Shown here: positions 38,901 through 50,156 of the stretch, one piece after another
How positions within the stretch are numbered: position 1 is the stretch's first letter
Layout of the letters: every line of letters begins with the position of its first letter
DNA from: Flavobacterium sp.
Lineage (GTDB): Bacteria > Bacteroidota > Bacteroidia > Flavobacteriales > Flavobacteriaceae
NCBI RefSeq assembly: GCF_025352015.1
Contig: NZ_JANXUG010000112.1
Span: 56,846 to 120,845 of the forward strand
Reading direction: 5' to 3'
Length of the DNA: 64,000 nt
The notes under the pieces: generated by a model
What the model was told of the DNA's origin: nothing
Seen by the model: only the letters and a program-made list of their open reading frames with translations
The model's database searches: none
Program-made: the position numbers and the translations under genes

Positions 38901-41900
38901 ACCTTGAGTGGGTGTCAATGGTGGTGATTGACCTGCAAGCGGGTTTGCGGGTACTCCAGCACAAGCAGTACTCAAATTAGTAAAAGGACCCCAAGCTACG
39001 TAATCAACGTCTAGTCCGGTTCCACCAGTAGATGTTTGAGAAATTAAATAACTTAAAGGACCAGCTTGGTTTACTTGCAAAAAGAAAAAAGCTGGATTAG
39101 GAGAAGTAAATAAACAACCTATTTGACCTAAACTTGGAACATTCGTCGCATTAGCATAAGTTACAGTTTGACCAGTACAAAAAGCAGGTGCTTCAGAACA
39201 AGGTAAGGTACCAATACACAAATTAAAATTTGTAAACTGTGGAAGTGCGGAATCAGAATATACTCTGATATAATAAGTTGTCCCAGGAATTAAGTTGGCT
39301 CCAGAGTTACATCCTACTTGTGTTAATGCACCACAGTTGTTACCTTGGAAAATAGCATAGTCTAAAACTGGTGCAGGCGTTGTTACATTATTAAAAGAAA
39401 TAACATGTGTTACGGCAGTTGCAGTAAAAGTAAACCAAACATCGTCATTGGCTGCGCCAGGACATGTTGTTGTTGGTAAAGACCCAGTTGCTCCTATCAA
39501 TGTTCCGGGCGTTGTTTGTACACAGTTTAAGTTTTGGTTAACTACTGCAAAGGTTGCATTAAAACATTCATCATTTGATGGTATTGTAGCAAAATTATAA
39601 GCTGCCCAGATACTAGCATCTGTTGGGGAACAAATAGCTCTTACAAACAAAACATAGGCAGTTCCGGCGGTTAACCCACCTTGAGGATATGTAGTACTAG
39701 TTACGGGAATGCCTGGTCCAGTCGGTATTGTAGAACCTGTGGGTAATATTAAAACTTCCCAGGCGTTCGCAACTGATGCATTTGGGTTTGGAACTTGAGT
39801 CCAATTAAGTACTGCAGAGGTTTGAGTAATAGCCGAAGCATTCAATAAAGTTGGTTTTGAACAAGTTGGTGCCGGGGCACAAGTTACGTTCGCAACCCAA
39901 CCAGCAGCAGTTGTAAATCCGTTACTTCTAAATACAAAGGTTAAACAACCATCTGGATTAGTCGCGGTAAATGGACCTGGAAGATTTCCTCCTGTTAAAG
40001 CACCCCAAAATGAGCCAGGTATAAGTCCAGGTACAGTTCCTGGTCCATTAGTACTTGAAATTTGATTGCTAGGAACAATTCCGTTACCATCATATACATA
40101 AAGGCCATCAGAAGTGGCTTGTGTATTAAAAGAGGTAAATGTTACAGTTACAACGTCTCCAGGGTTTGTGGGACAAATATAAGTGGGTATATTGGAGTTG
40201 TTTGCATAATCTAATGCTGTTCCTCCCGCATCGGTAAACACACCTCCACAAGTGGGTGGCGTAGCTAAAGTTGTTACCGTAGCTGGTGTACAAACCCATG
40301 CGCTGGTGCTTGAACCGCAATTGGCTCTAACATAAATATCATAACAGGTAGAAGGAGTCAATGGTGTTAGCTGAAAAGGCGGTGAAGTAGTGACATCCAC
40401 AATCCCAGTAGCAGTTGCAGTTGGCGCAGGAGAGCCGCAAGGTAATGCTAAAACTTGCCATGCAGAGGCTACAGATGCATCTGCGTTTGCAGGTTGTATC
40501 CAGTTTAATACAACCGAATTATGCCTAACATTACTTGATGTCAATGCCGACGGAACGTTACATGCAGGCGGTGGCCCACAAGTGATATTGGCTGTCCACC
40601 CTGCTAATTGTACTGAAGCATCACTTCTAAAAACAAATGTTAAACAGCCATTCGCATCAGCAGAAGTAAAAGGACAAGGGATTGTAGTTCCCCAATAACC
40701 GCCCGCTAAACCTCCTGGGACATTTGCCGGAGGGTTATTACTTGGAATTAAGTTTGCCGGCACCACTGCATTCCCGTTGTAAACATACAAGGCATCATAG
40801 TTAGCTTCGGTATTAAAAGTCGTGAAAGTTACAGTCACAACATCTCCTGGGTTAGTTGGACAAATTGTTGTGGTATCATTTGAATTGGCAGCATAATTTG
40901 CTGTTGTACCGCCATTATCAACAAAATTCCCACCGCATACTGGCGGCGCATCAAGAGTTGTTATCGTGATTGGTCCCGACCAAGTACTACTGTCAATAGG
41001 GCTACAGACGGCTCGTATATATATATCATAACATGTTGCAGAACTTAATCCAGTTAATAAAGATGGATTCACGATATTATCAATAAATCCTGTTGATGTA
41101 GCTGTTGGCAGCGGTGAACCGCAAGGTAATCTTAAAACTTGCCAGGCTGTTGCAACAGTAGTATCAGGGTTTGTAGGTTGCACCCAGTTTAAGGAAACTG
41201 AATTGAAAGTTAATCCAGTGGTACCTAAAGAAGTTGGTTTTCTACATGTTGGAGGTAGTGCGCAACTAACGTTTGCAACCCAACCATCGCGAAGCCCAGA
41301 GCCATCACTTCTAAAAACAAATGTCAAACAACCATCTGAACTTGTTGATGTAAAGGGACCAGGAATTGCAGCTCCTGTTAAATTCCCCCAATAGGATCCT
41401 GCTATACCACCAGGAACATTTCCTGCACCATTGGCACTAGCAATTATATTTGCAGGCACAACAGCATTTCCGTTATATACATATAAACCATCCCAGGTCG
41501 CCTCTGTATTAAAAGAGGTAAAGGTCACTGTTACAACATCCCCTGGATTTGTTGGACAAATTGTTGTTGTAATATTTTCATTATTGCCATATTGACCTGG
41601 CACTCCTGTACCAATTACAGTTGTCAAACCACCAGAATCTAAAAAGTTGCCTCCACAAATAGGTGGCGCAATTGGGGTGTTAATTGTTATTGGTACTGAA
41701 GACCAAGCGCTTGTGGTGGCTCCACAAACTGCTCTTATATAAATATTAAAACAACTATTAGCCGCTAGTGGCGTGAGCACAAAATTTGAATTGGTATTTG
41801 CAGTTACAAATCCTGTAGCTGTAGGTGCAGGAGCAGGCGAACCGCATGCCAATGCTAAAACTTGCCAAGAACTGGCAACAGAAGAATCAGGATTTGCCGG

Positions 41901-43868
41901 TTGTACCCAGCTTAATGTGGCAGAGTTATACGTAAATGCCGAAGAGGTGATTGTAGTTGGAGCACTACAAGAGGGTGGCGGTGCACAAGTAACGTTAGCA
42001 ATCCAACCTGCGGCAGTAATAGTTCCATCTGATGTGAATACGAATGTTAAGCTTCCGGAAGGAGAAGATGCTGTGAAAGATGGTGGTAAAGTGGTTCCAG
42101 ATAAAGTTGCCAATAATGGAGCCGCTGCACTATTACCGTCATACACTCTTAAAATATCAATACCTGCTTGAGTGTTAAATGAAGTAAAAGTTACTGTAAC
42201 AGCATCGCCAACATTTGATGGGTTAATAATTGTTGTAAGATTTGAATTATTGCTATAATTTGCCGCTGATCCGCCCGTGTCTACAAAGTTTCCACCACAA
42301 ACTGGCGGCGCAACTAGCGTTGATATTGTTCTCGGTACAGATGACCAACCACTATTAGCAGAACAAACCGCTCTAACATATATATCGTAACAAGTGGCAG
42401 GAGTTAAACTACCAAGAATATACGGGGGAGCTATTGCAAGATCATTTACCGTTGGGACACTTGCAGCTGTTGGAGCAGGAGAACCACATGGTAATGCAAT
42501 GATATCCCATGTTGAAGATGTTGTTGTATCAGGATTTGTTGGCTGTGTCCAATTCAACGAAACAGAAGTTGTTGTAATTAGACTAGAAGTCACTGCGGTC
42601 GGAATTCTACATACTGGTGCTATACCACAAGTAATATTGGCTGCATAACCTGTGGAAGTAACAGTTCCATTTGAGGTAAATACGAATGTTAATTCTCCGT
42701 TAACTGCCGTTGAGGTATAAGAAGGAGGTAATGTTGTACCAGATAAGGTCGCTAATAGGGGGAAAGTTGCATCAGGCCCATCGTATATTTTCAAGACGTC
42801 GGCGCCAGCTTCGGTGTTAAAAGCTGTAAATGTAACAGTTGTTACATTCATAGCTGGAGGTGTCACCGTAGTGGTGCTATTTTCATTATTCGAATAATTT
42901 CCTGCTGTACCTCCAGAGTCCACTAAGTTGCCACCGCACACGGGTGGTGCTACTTGTGTAGTAAAGTTACCCGAGGCTAACGACCACGGACTAGTAAATC
43001 CAGTCGAACAAAGTGCTCTAACATAAAATTTGTATGCTGTATTTGGTAATAATACCGTTGCTAAAAAAGGAAGCGTTCCGCTGTAAGCAGGATAGTTTGG
43101 AATTCCTGTTGGAGTTCCGGCGGCCGGAACAACTTCTATTTCCCATGTAGTGGCTCCACTAGGATTTGACCAATTTAACTGCGCTGTTGTCGAAGTCAAT
43201 ACAGTTGGAGTAGCTGCGACAGGGGCTGTACACTGGGGTGCAATTCCAACATTATCTATTAACCAGCGATCGCCATCCAAAGCAGCTGTGGGTTGTGTAT
43301 ATTCTCTAACAAATGCTACATAGATGTCAAAACCAGCATAAGCTGATAAATCCACAACCTTTTCAGTGTAAACATTAAAGTTAGATGTTGGTATTATAAG
43401 GTCTAATTCAGTCCATTGCTGTAATAAGGAATAATTTGCTGGAGTGGTTTGACCAGCTGCAACTGGTGCAACCATCACTTTGTATATCGTTCCTTGATTT
43501 CCACTTGTAAACATTCTTGTCCAAAAGTGTAATTCAGATATCCCAGTAGCGGGGATTGTTACCGCTGGAGTTGCAAGAAAATCTTCAGAAGTGTTTCCTG
43601 CGCCAATTTGCTCTCTATTGACCGAGGCACAATTAGTCCCTTGATATTGAAGTCCAGTGGCAAAAGCATTAATACCCCATCTTTGAACTGTGCCAAACGA
43701 TGGATTAGAATTTCTTTCAAAGACAGCCCAGTTTCCTGTTCCTAATGCCCAAGTCGCTGGAAGTGGCCCCGAAATTCCAGTTGTGTTTTCAAAACCTTCG
43801 GTAGGTAACTGTGAATAACCGCTAAAAGAAATGAAAAGCAAAAATAATAATAATGTAATTTTTTTCAT
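35937..43868 (-). CDS. Giant SprB-like modular adhesin with type B gliding-motility C-terminal domain
   Basis: 2643 aa; N-terminal choice-of-anchor-J-like region; alternating FN3-like and CUB-like modules; lamin-tail-like domain; C-terminal ISVNNDGLNDTFDLTGFNVKKLTIFNRLGMTVYTRNDYTNEWGGKSDKGDDLPDGTYYYVI. Confidence 0.93.
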   Translation of the reverse strand: MKKITLLLFLLFISFSGYSQLPTEGFENTTGISGPLPATWALGTGNWAVFERNSNPSFGTVQRWGINAFATGLQYQGTNCASVNREQIGAGNTSEDFLATPAVTIPATGISELHFWTRMFTSGNQGTIYKVMVAPVAAGQTTPANYSLLQQWTELDLIIPTSNFNVYTEKVVDLSAYAGFDIYVAFVREYTQPTAALDGDRWLIDNVGIAPQCTAPVAATPTVLTSTTAQLNWSNPSGATTWEIEVVPAAGTPTGIPNYPAYSGTLPFLATVLLPNTAYKFYVRALCSTGFTSPWSLASGNFTTQVAPPVCGGNLVDSGGTAGNYSNNENSTTTVTPPAMNVTTVTFTAFNTEAGADVLKIYDGPDATFPLLATLSGTTLPPSYTSTAVNGELTFVFTSNGTVTSTGYAANITCGIAPVCRIPTAVTSSLITTTSVSLNWTQPTNPDTTTSSTWDIIALPCGSPAPTAASVPTVNDLAIAPPYILGSLTPATCYDIYVRAVCSANSGWSSVPRTISTLVAPPVCGGNFVDTGGSAANYSNNSNLTTIINPSNVGDAVTVTFTSFNTQAGIDILRVYDGNSAAAPLLATLSGTTLPPSFTASSPSGSLTFVFTSDGTITAAGWIANVTCAPPPSCSAPTTITSSAFTYNSATLSWVQPANPDSSVASSWQVLALACGSPAPAPTATGFVTANTNSNFVLTPLAANSCFNIYIRAVCGATTSAWSSVPITINTPIAPPICGGNFLDSGGLTTVIGTGVPGQYGNNENITTTICPTNPGDVVTVTFTSFNTEATWDGLYVYNGNAVVPANIIASANGAGNVPGGIAGSYWGNLTGAAIPGPFTSTSSDGCLTFVFRSDGSGLRDGWVANVSCALPPTCRKPTSLGTTGLTFNSVSLNWVQPTNPDTTVATAWQVLRLPCGSPLPTATSTGFIDNIVNPSLLTGLSSATCYDIYIRAVCSPIDSSTWSGPITITTLDAPPVCGGNFVDNGGTTANYAANSNDTTTICPTNPGDVVTVTFTTFNTEANYDALYVYNGNAVVPANLIPSNNPPANVPGGLAGGYWGTTIPCPFTSADANGCLTFVFRSDASVQLAGWTANITCGPPPACNVPSALTSSNVRHNSVVLNWIQPANADASVASAWQVLALPCGSPAPTATATGIVDVTTSPPFQLTPLTPSTCYDIYVRANCGSSTSAWVCTPATVTTLATPPTCGGVFTDAGGTALDYANNSNIPTYICPTNPGDVVTVTFTSFNTQATSDGLYVYDGNGIVPSNQISSTNGPGTVPGLIPGSFWGALTGGNLPGPFTATNPDGCLTFVFRSNGFTTAAGWVANVTCAPAPTCSKPTLLNASAITQTSAVLNWTQVPNPNASVANAWEVLILPTGSTIPTGPGIPVTSTTYPQGGLTAGTAYVLFVRAICSPTDASIWAAYNFATIPSNDECFNATFAVVNQNLNCVQTTPGTLIGATGSLPTTTCPGAANDDVWFTFTATAVTHVISFNNVTTPAPVLDYAIFQGNNCGALTQVGCNSGANLIPGTTYYIRVYSDSALPQFTNFNLCIGTLPCSEAPAFCTGQTVTYANATNVPSLGQIGCLFTSPNPAFFFLQVNQAGPLSYLISQTSTGGTGLDVDYVAWGPFTNLSTACAGVPANPLAGQSPPLTPTQGCNGNLHACSYSAAPTEIMCIPNAQLCEVYVIMITNYSNQVGTVTFSQTNQGGGTTQCFPINTFNYPSTYYCQNQPNPTPVLAPAATSGVYSSTVGLVFTDSGTNSTSNTGEINLLASIPGPYVITSTTLTSTGGACTNIPTITTTRTVIITAPASATISYAAATYCNNIATAQPVNRIGTSGGTYSSSPSGLLLNSNTGEIIPVASTPNIYTVTYTIPAAGGCSVFTTTTTVEILASPVVVQASVAACDTFTLPALTAGNYYAIAGGVGSPLNISTPITSTQPVYIYVVGTNGCITDRQFTVTINTVATPTYTVTQSTCTAPTGSITVNSPTGSGSPIPSNLFISEVTDANSGSLTYVELYNGTGAPVNLANYKLKFYTWGSPPTAENLSCNLQLSGTIANNTTNVIKVSNDANIAGVVPNQTFTGCGGVNNNDNIRLTTATDVEIDLWGVTNGSTFTPSGQPGYTYRRLNTATVPSTTWNPADWTALDPEDYTNLGSYSLPTSNYQYSIDNGVTFVSNPVFSPLAIGNYSLVVKDIATGCLSAPIAIAINPTNPTPSVTTFSYTTPVCQNATTNPIPDTSAAGFTTGGTFTSNPAAGIDLNATTGEINLINTIAGTYVITYGVPFNTTTCVSAGSTDFTIVINPVVNPILGFSYTTPICQNAQATLAPTLVTGFTTGGTFTSTSGLSIDGASGLITFATSTPGPYTITYTSNADLPSCLVGGSNTFNIIINPVITPVTSFSYDTPFCSNDAINLQSPALGTGFTNGGTFTSTTNLSIDAATGVINTQSSTPGPYTITYTIAANVGTCQIAGTGTAQVMIIPPVIFTIVGGCESIKYVLTATPVNGSFNPSTASYQWYNTQGLIVGENAQSLTVPATGNYTVKVTVDGCDTISAPFNVLSIICQIQKGISVNNDGLNDTFDLTGFNVKKLTIFNRLGMTVYTRNDYTNEWGGKSDKGDDLPDGTYYYVIDRNNGEVKTGWIYINRAQ

Positions 43869-44031
43869 GAAATGAAAATTTTGGTTATTGTATGAATTTT
43901 TTAGAATTTTTTGAAGTTCAAATTTAGTAAAATTTATGAAATAATTAGTAATATTAATTTTTTTGATTGAATAAATGACATTTCACTTATAATTCTTTAG
44001 ATATTTTTTTATTTTTTTATTTTCAAATACC

Positions 44032-44039
44032 TAATTTTG
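44032..44039 (+). promoter_or_regulatory. Bacteroidota -7 box TAATTTTG
   Basis: TAnnTTTG upstream of hflX. Confidence 0.55.
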
Positions 44040-44057
44040 TGATTGAATTAAAATAAA

Positions 44058-45287
44058 ATGCTAGAAAAAGAAGTTATAAATTTTGAGAGAACTGTAATTA
44101 TTGGTATCGTTACTCAAAATCAAAATGAAGAAAAATTAACAGAATTTCTTGACGAGTTAGAATTCTTAACTTTTACAGCTGGTGGAGAAGTTGTCAAAAG
44201 ATTTTCACAAAAAATGGAAAGACCTAATCCCAAAACTTTTTTGGGAACTGGTAAAATCGACGAAGTGAGCATTTTTATCAAAGAAAAAAAGATTTCTACG
44301 GTTATTTTTGACGATGAATTATCTCCTTCACAACAAAAAAACATATCTAAAATTTTAGACTGCAAGGTTCTCGACCGAACCAATTTAATACTGGACATTT
44401 TTGCTCAAAGAGCAGAAACTTCTTATGCTCGAACACAAGTGGAACTGGCACAATGTCAATATTTGTTACCAAGACTTTCAGGAATGTGGACGCATTTAGA
44501 ACGTCAAAAGGGAGGAATCGGTCTTCGTGGACCAGGAGAAACAGAAATTGAAACTGATAGAAGAATTGTACGCGATCGAATTGCATTATTAAAAGAAAAA
44601 ATAAAAACTATAGATAAACAAATGTCTGTCCAACGGGGGAATCGTGGCACCATGGTTCGTGTGGCACTCGTCGGCTATACTAATGTAGGGAAGTCAACGT
44701 TAATGAATGTCATCAGTAAAAGTGAAGTATTTGTAGAAAATAAATTATTTGCTACTCTTGATACCACAGTTCGCAAAGTGGTTATTAAAAATCTACCTTT
44801 TTTGCTTTCAGATACTGTCGGATTTATTAGAAAATTACCCACTCAATTAATAGAATCTTTTAAAAGCACACTTGATGAAGTAAGAGAAGCTGATTTATTA
44901 TTGCACGTAGTTGATATTTCCCATGCTGATTTTGAAGAACATATAAGTTCTGTTAATCAAATTTTGAAGGATATAAAGAGTGACTATAAACAAACAATTA
45001 TGGTTTTTAATAAAATTGATGCTTTTAAAAATCATGTAATTGAAGAAGATGATTTAATTACCGAAAGATCAAACAAGCACAACACACTTGAGGAATGGAA
45101 AACGACATGGATGAGTAATGTTGGTAAAAAGAACGCCTTATTTATTTCGGCTACCAATAAAGAAAACTTCGAAGAGTTCAGAGAAAAAGTTTATGAAGCA
45201 GTGAGAAAAATTCACATTACGCGGTTTCCCTATAATCAATTTTTGTATCCCGATTATAAAGATGCTGTCGAAAAAGGCGATTTGTAA
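44058..45287 (+). CDS. hflX: GTPase HflX
   Basis: GGIGLRGPGETEIETDRR, VALVGYTNVGKSTLMN, LLSDTVGFIRKLPTQLIESFKSTLDEV. Confidence 0.97.
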   Translation: MLEKEVINFERTVIIGIVTQNQNEEKLTEFLDELEFLTFTAGGEVVKRFSQKMERPNPKTFLGTGKIDEVSIFIKEKKISTVIFDDELSPSQQKNISKILDCKVLDRTNLILDIFAQRAETSYARTQVELAQCQYLLPRLSGMWTHLERQKGGIGLRGPGETEIETDRRIVRDRIALLKEKIKTIDKQMSVQRGNRGTMVRVALVGYTNVGKSTLMNVISKSEVFVENKLFATLDTTVRKVVIKNLPFLLSDTVGFIRKLPTQLIESFKSTLDEVREADLLLHVVDISHADFEEHISSVNQILKDIKSDYKQTIMVFNKIDAFKNHVIEEDDLITERSNKHNTLEEWKTTWMSNVGKKNALFISATNKENFEEFREKVYEAVRKIHITRFPYNQFLYPDYKDAVEKGDL

Positions 45288-45290
45288 CTA

Positions 45291-46079
45291 TTAATTAAGA
45301 TAATAAATATACCCAAAATTAAACCAAACATTCCAGTCGTTTGCTCTGTTTTCGGGATATCTGGTAGGATCAGGATTTAAACCGTCAACCCAGTTCGAGA
45401 AATAATATTGCATTCTTAAATCAACCATCAAGTCTGATAGTGGTGTCAATTTATATCGACAACCTACACTTGAAACTATTGACCAAACGGTTCCACCTTG
45501 ATTGGTTGTGGCATATAAATATTTATCAGGGGTAGAAATTTGAGTGTTCAAGGGACCAAGTTCTGACCAAGCTTTTGGACTGTAAAAACTAAACTGTCCT
45601 CCCAAACTAATGAAAGGCGCAAACGAACCCAAAGTCGCCGTAAATTGTCTAACACTTAAAGGAAAAAACTCTAATTGCATTCCAATATTAGTAACAGCAG
45701 TGCTTCCTCTCATCGCTCTCAATTGATTTGCAATCAGGCCGGTTTTGCTGGGGTCAACCCATTTTCCGTAATGCTTAAGATTGGTTTTATTATAAGACAG
45801 CTCACTTCGCAATTTGAAATGATCATTAAAATACGTTTCGGGCGTGTAACAGTTACACTCTGCACGGTAAGAAAAATTCAAATAGTGAATAATACCAATA
45901 CCATAGCCAGTATTTCCAGCATTCGTCGCAAAATTATGACGCTCACCATAATCAGATTGAAAAGCAACAGGACCCGCGATTGCTCCTATTTCATGAGAAA
46001 ATCCAAATTGGGCATGAGCAGTATTTGATAAACCAAATAACAACAGTAAGGTTATGATAAAAGTCTTGGGCATCTGCAT
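45291..46079 (-). CDS. Flavobacterial outer-membrane beta-barrel-like protein (possibly THC0290_0291 family)
   Basis: Signal peptide; HEIGAIAGPVAFQSDYGERHNFATNAGNTGYGIGIIHYLNF. Confidence 0.7.
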   Translation of the reverse strand: MQMPKTFIITLLLLFGLSNTAHAQFGFSHEIGAIAGPVAFQSDYGERHNFATNAGNTGYGIGIIHYLNFSYRAECNCYTPETYFNDHFKLRSELSYNKTNLKHYGKWVDPSKTGLIANQLRAMRGSTAVTNIGMQLEFFPLSVRQFTATLGSFAPFISLGGQFSFYSPKAWSELGPLNTQISTPDKYLYATTNQGGTVWSIVSSVGCRYKLTPLSDLMVDLRMQYYFSNWVDGLNPDPTRYPENRANDWNVWFNFGYIYYLN

Positions 46080-46270
46080 ACTAAATTAATTCAAATATCG
46101 ACAAATATATAAAAACATCAACCAGATATAAAATAAAATAAAAAATACTTGATTCACATACGAAAAAATAAATAAAGAGTTTTAAAATACAAAGTTTTTA
46201 ATGCTTATGTGATACAAGCAAAAAAACAAGTACAAGGCAAAAAAAAATGTCGCTTTATTTGAATAAAATG

Positions 46271-46278
46271 TATATTTG
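46271..46278 (+). promoter_or_regulatory. Bacteroidota -7 box TATATTTG
   Basis: TAnnTTTG upstream of gdhA. Confidence 0.6.
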
Positions 46279-46322
46279 TCCGATTTTACGAAATCGATTT
46301 CTTAAAAACAATAATAGTATAA

Positions 46323-47669
<1,347 letters not shown>

Positions 47670-47695
47670 ATAATAACAAACCCAACCATAACCTG

Positions 47696-47730
47696 AAAAC
47701 GTCTTTAGCAATAAAGACGTTTTTTATGGT
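47696..47730 (+). terminator. Rho-independent-like terminator
   Basis: AAAACGTCTTTA-GCAA-TAAAGACGTTTT, 12-bp perfect stem. Confidence 0.9.
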
Positions 47731-47763
47731 TATACAACAAATGCATAATTTTTACGTTTATAC

Positions 47764-47771
47764 TATATTTG
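47764..47771 (+). promoter_or_regulatory. Bacteroidota -7 box TATATTTG
   Basis: TAnnTTTG upstream of porZ. Confidence 0.6.
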
Positions 47772-47789
47772 TGTACTAATTTTTTTCGG

Positions 47790-50084
47790 ATGAAAAAGTT
47801 TTTATTCTGTTTTTCACTGCTGATGATTCAATTTTGTTTTGCTCAACAAAATCAAAATTGGAAAGGCTATTTTTCTTATAACAAAATAAAAGATGTTTCT
47901 GAATCAACCACAAGAGTTTATGCCGCTGCCGAAAATGCACTTTTTTCCAAAAATATAGCCACCAATGAGCTGAAAACGACCAATACAATTGATGGTCTTT
48001 CTGGTCAAACCATTTCTGTCATTTATCATAGTGAAACATTTAACAAGACAATTGTTGGTTATGAAAACGGTTTACTAATTGTTATAAATGATGCCGACGG
48101 AACTATGTTAAAAGTAGTTGACATTATTAATAAAAACATCCCGAATAATATCAAAAGAGTGAACCATTTTATGGAATATAATGGGATTGTTTATGTTTCT
48201 TGTGATTTTGGTATTGTACAATATAAACTAAACACATTAGAATTTGGCGACACTTACTTTATAGGTCCAAACGGACTAGAGGTCAAGGTCTTTCAAACTA
48301 CTATTTTAAATGGAGATATTTATGCCAATACGCAATATTATGGTATTAGAAAAGCCGCTATTACCAACCCAAACTTGAACGACTATGCCCAATGGCTAGT
48401 ATTTGATGGTGGTTACTGGACCGGTTTAGTAACCTTTAACAATCAATTGATAGGAATCAATACTAACAATAATATTTATAAATATAGCGGCACTAGTTTT
48501 CAACAAATAGGTAGTTTAGGACAAGCTGGTTTAGATATTAGAACCTACGATAATTATTTGGTGGCAACATCAGCCAATAATGTTTTAGTTTACAATACTT
48601 CCTTACTTCAGGTCGCTCATATTACAACTTCTCAAATTACCAGCACAGTAGTCACATTTACCTGCGCAACAGTTGTCAACAATACTATATACATAGGAAC
48701 AGATCAAAACGGAATAATCTCGGCAACATTAAGTAATCCCACCAACTTTGAATTTTTAATGCCAAATGGTCCAAAAATGAACAATATGTTTTCTATAAAC
48801 AGTTCTTCGTCAAATTTATGGGCTGTTTATGGGGGTTATGATATTTCATATAATCCTTATACTTACCTTGGTTATTCGCTTTCACAATTTGGAATAAGCA
48901 AATACAATGAAACCAATTTGTGGTCCTATATTCCTTATAGCGATTTGCCAAATGCAGAAGCTTTAACTAGAATTACAGTAAACCCAAACGATGAAAATAA
49001 AGTTTACATAAGTTCGTACAACAGGGGGTTATTAAAACTTGATTCAGGCTTACCCACGACGCTCTATAACGAAAGTAATAGTAGTTTGAAATCATTGACC
49101 TCGCCGTCAAATACTAATATTAGAATTTCGGCTACCGCTTTTGATAGATCCGGGAATTTATGGGTAACCAACAGTCGTGTAAAAAATGGACTCAATGTTC
49201 TAAAATCTGGTGGTCAATGGCAAGCCTACAATATGGATACTATCTTAGCAAGTTATGAGAGTGGTGATTTTGCCCGCATTGCCATTGATAATAGTGGCAC
49301 AAAATGGATGGCAACTTTTCAAGACGGTGTTATCGCATTTAACGAAAACACCAATGTTTTTAAAAAAATAACCGAAGACCCAGAAACAGGAAACCTACCC
49401 TCAAAAGACGTTAGAGCATTGGCAATAGATAATAGAAACCAAGTTTGGATAGGAACTTACCGAGGATTAAGAGTTATTTCGAGCACAGCAAGTTACAGCT
49501 CTCCCGATCAAATAAAAGCCAATTCGATAATTATATTGGAAAACGGAACACCAAGTGAACTTTTATACCAACAATATATTACCGATATTGCAGTCAATGG
49601 TTCAAATCAAAAGTGGATTTCAACCGCAGATTCTGGGGTTTTTTTATTTTCATCAAATGGTCAGGATAAAATTTATCATTTTACCACAGACAATTCTCCG
49701 TTACCAAGTAATGTAGTCAATGATATAGAAATTAATGAAACTACCGGAGAAGTTTTTTTTGCAACAGATAAAGGGCTCGTTTCATTCAAAGGAACAGCTA
49801 CAAAACCCAATGATAATTTAGACGCGGTTTACATCTATCCAAATCCTGTTCGCCCAGAATTTACAGGAACCGTCAAAGTTGCCGGATTAATATCAAAAGC
49901 CAATATAAAAATCAGCGATATCGAAGGTAATTTAGTGTACGAAACCACTTCCGAAGGCGGAACCATAGAATGGGACACGACCGCTTTTGGCAAATACAAA
50001 GTAGCTTCGGGCGTTTACATGATTTTTATTGCGGCGCAAGATGGCTCCGCAACTGCCGTCAAAAAAGTCATGATAATAAGATAA
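47790..50084 (+). CDS. porZ: PorZ-like T9SS protein (two-component-regulator-type propeller plus C-terminal sorting domain)
   Basis: NWKGYFSYNKIKDVSESTTRVYAAAENALF; propeller repeats; VYIYPNPVRPEF...VKKVMIIR; adjacent recO. Confidence 0.88.
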   Translation: MKKFLFCFSLLMIQFCFAQQNQNWKGYFSYNKIKDVSESTTRVYAAAENALFSKNIATNELKTTNTIDGLSGQTISVIYHSETFNKTIVGYENGLLIVINDADGTMLKVVDIINKNIPNNIKRVNHFMEYNGIVYVSCDFGIVQYKLNTLEFGDTYFIGPNGLEVKVFQTTILNGDIYANTQYYGIRKAAITNPNLNDYAQWLVFDGGYWTGLVTFNNQLIGINTNNNIYKYSGTSFQQIGSLGQAGLDIRTYDNYLVATSANNVLVYNTSLLQVAHITTSQITSTVVTFTCATVVNNTIYIGTDQNGIISATLSNPTNFEFLMPNGPKMNNMFSINSSSSNLWAVYGGYDISYNPYTYLGYSLSQFGISKYNETNLWSYIPYSDLPNAEALTRITVNPNDENKVYISSYNRGLLKLDSGLPTTLYNESNSSLKSLTSPSNTNIRISATAFDRSGNLWVTNSRVKNGLNVLKSGGQWQAYNMDTILASYESGDFARIAIDNSGTKWMATFQDGVIAFNENTNVFKKITEDPETGNLPSKDVRALAIDNRNQVWIGTYRGLRVISSTASYSSPDQIKANSIIILENGTPSELLYQQYITDIAVNGSNQKWISTADSGVFLFSSNGQDKIYHFTTDNSPLPSNVVNDIEINETTGEVFFATDKGLVSFKGTATKPNDNLDAVYIYPNPVRPEFTGTVKVAGLISKANIKISDIEGNLVYETTSEGGTIEWDTTAFGKYKVASGVYMIFIAAQDGSATAVKKVMIIR

Positions 50085-50156
50085 TTGTGAGTTGTAAATT
50101 ATGAATTGTGAATTTCAGCACAGTTCATCATTCATCATTCACCATTCCCCATTCAA

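Noticed and set aside
40390-42648. Long plus-strand ORFs (40390-40698, 41203-41394, 41773-42171, 42394-42648) opposite the giant adhesin
   Set aside because: They fall at equivalent positions in successive FN3/CUB modules, so they are antisense shadows of the repeats rather than independent genes.
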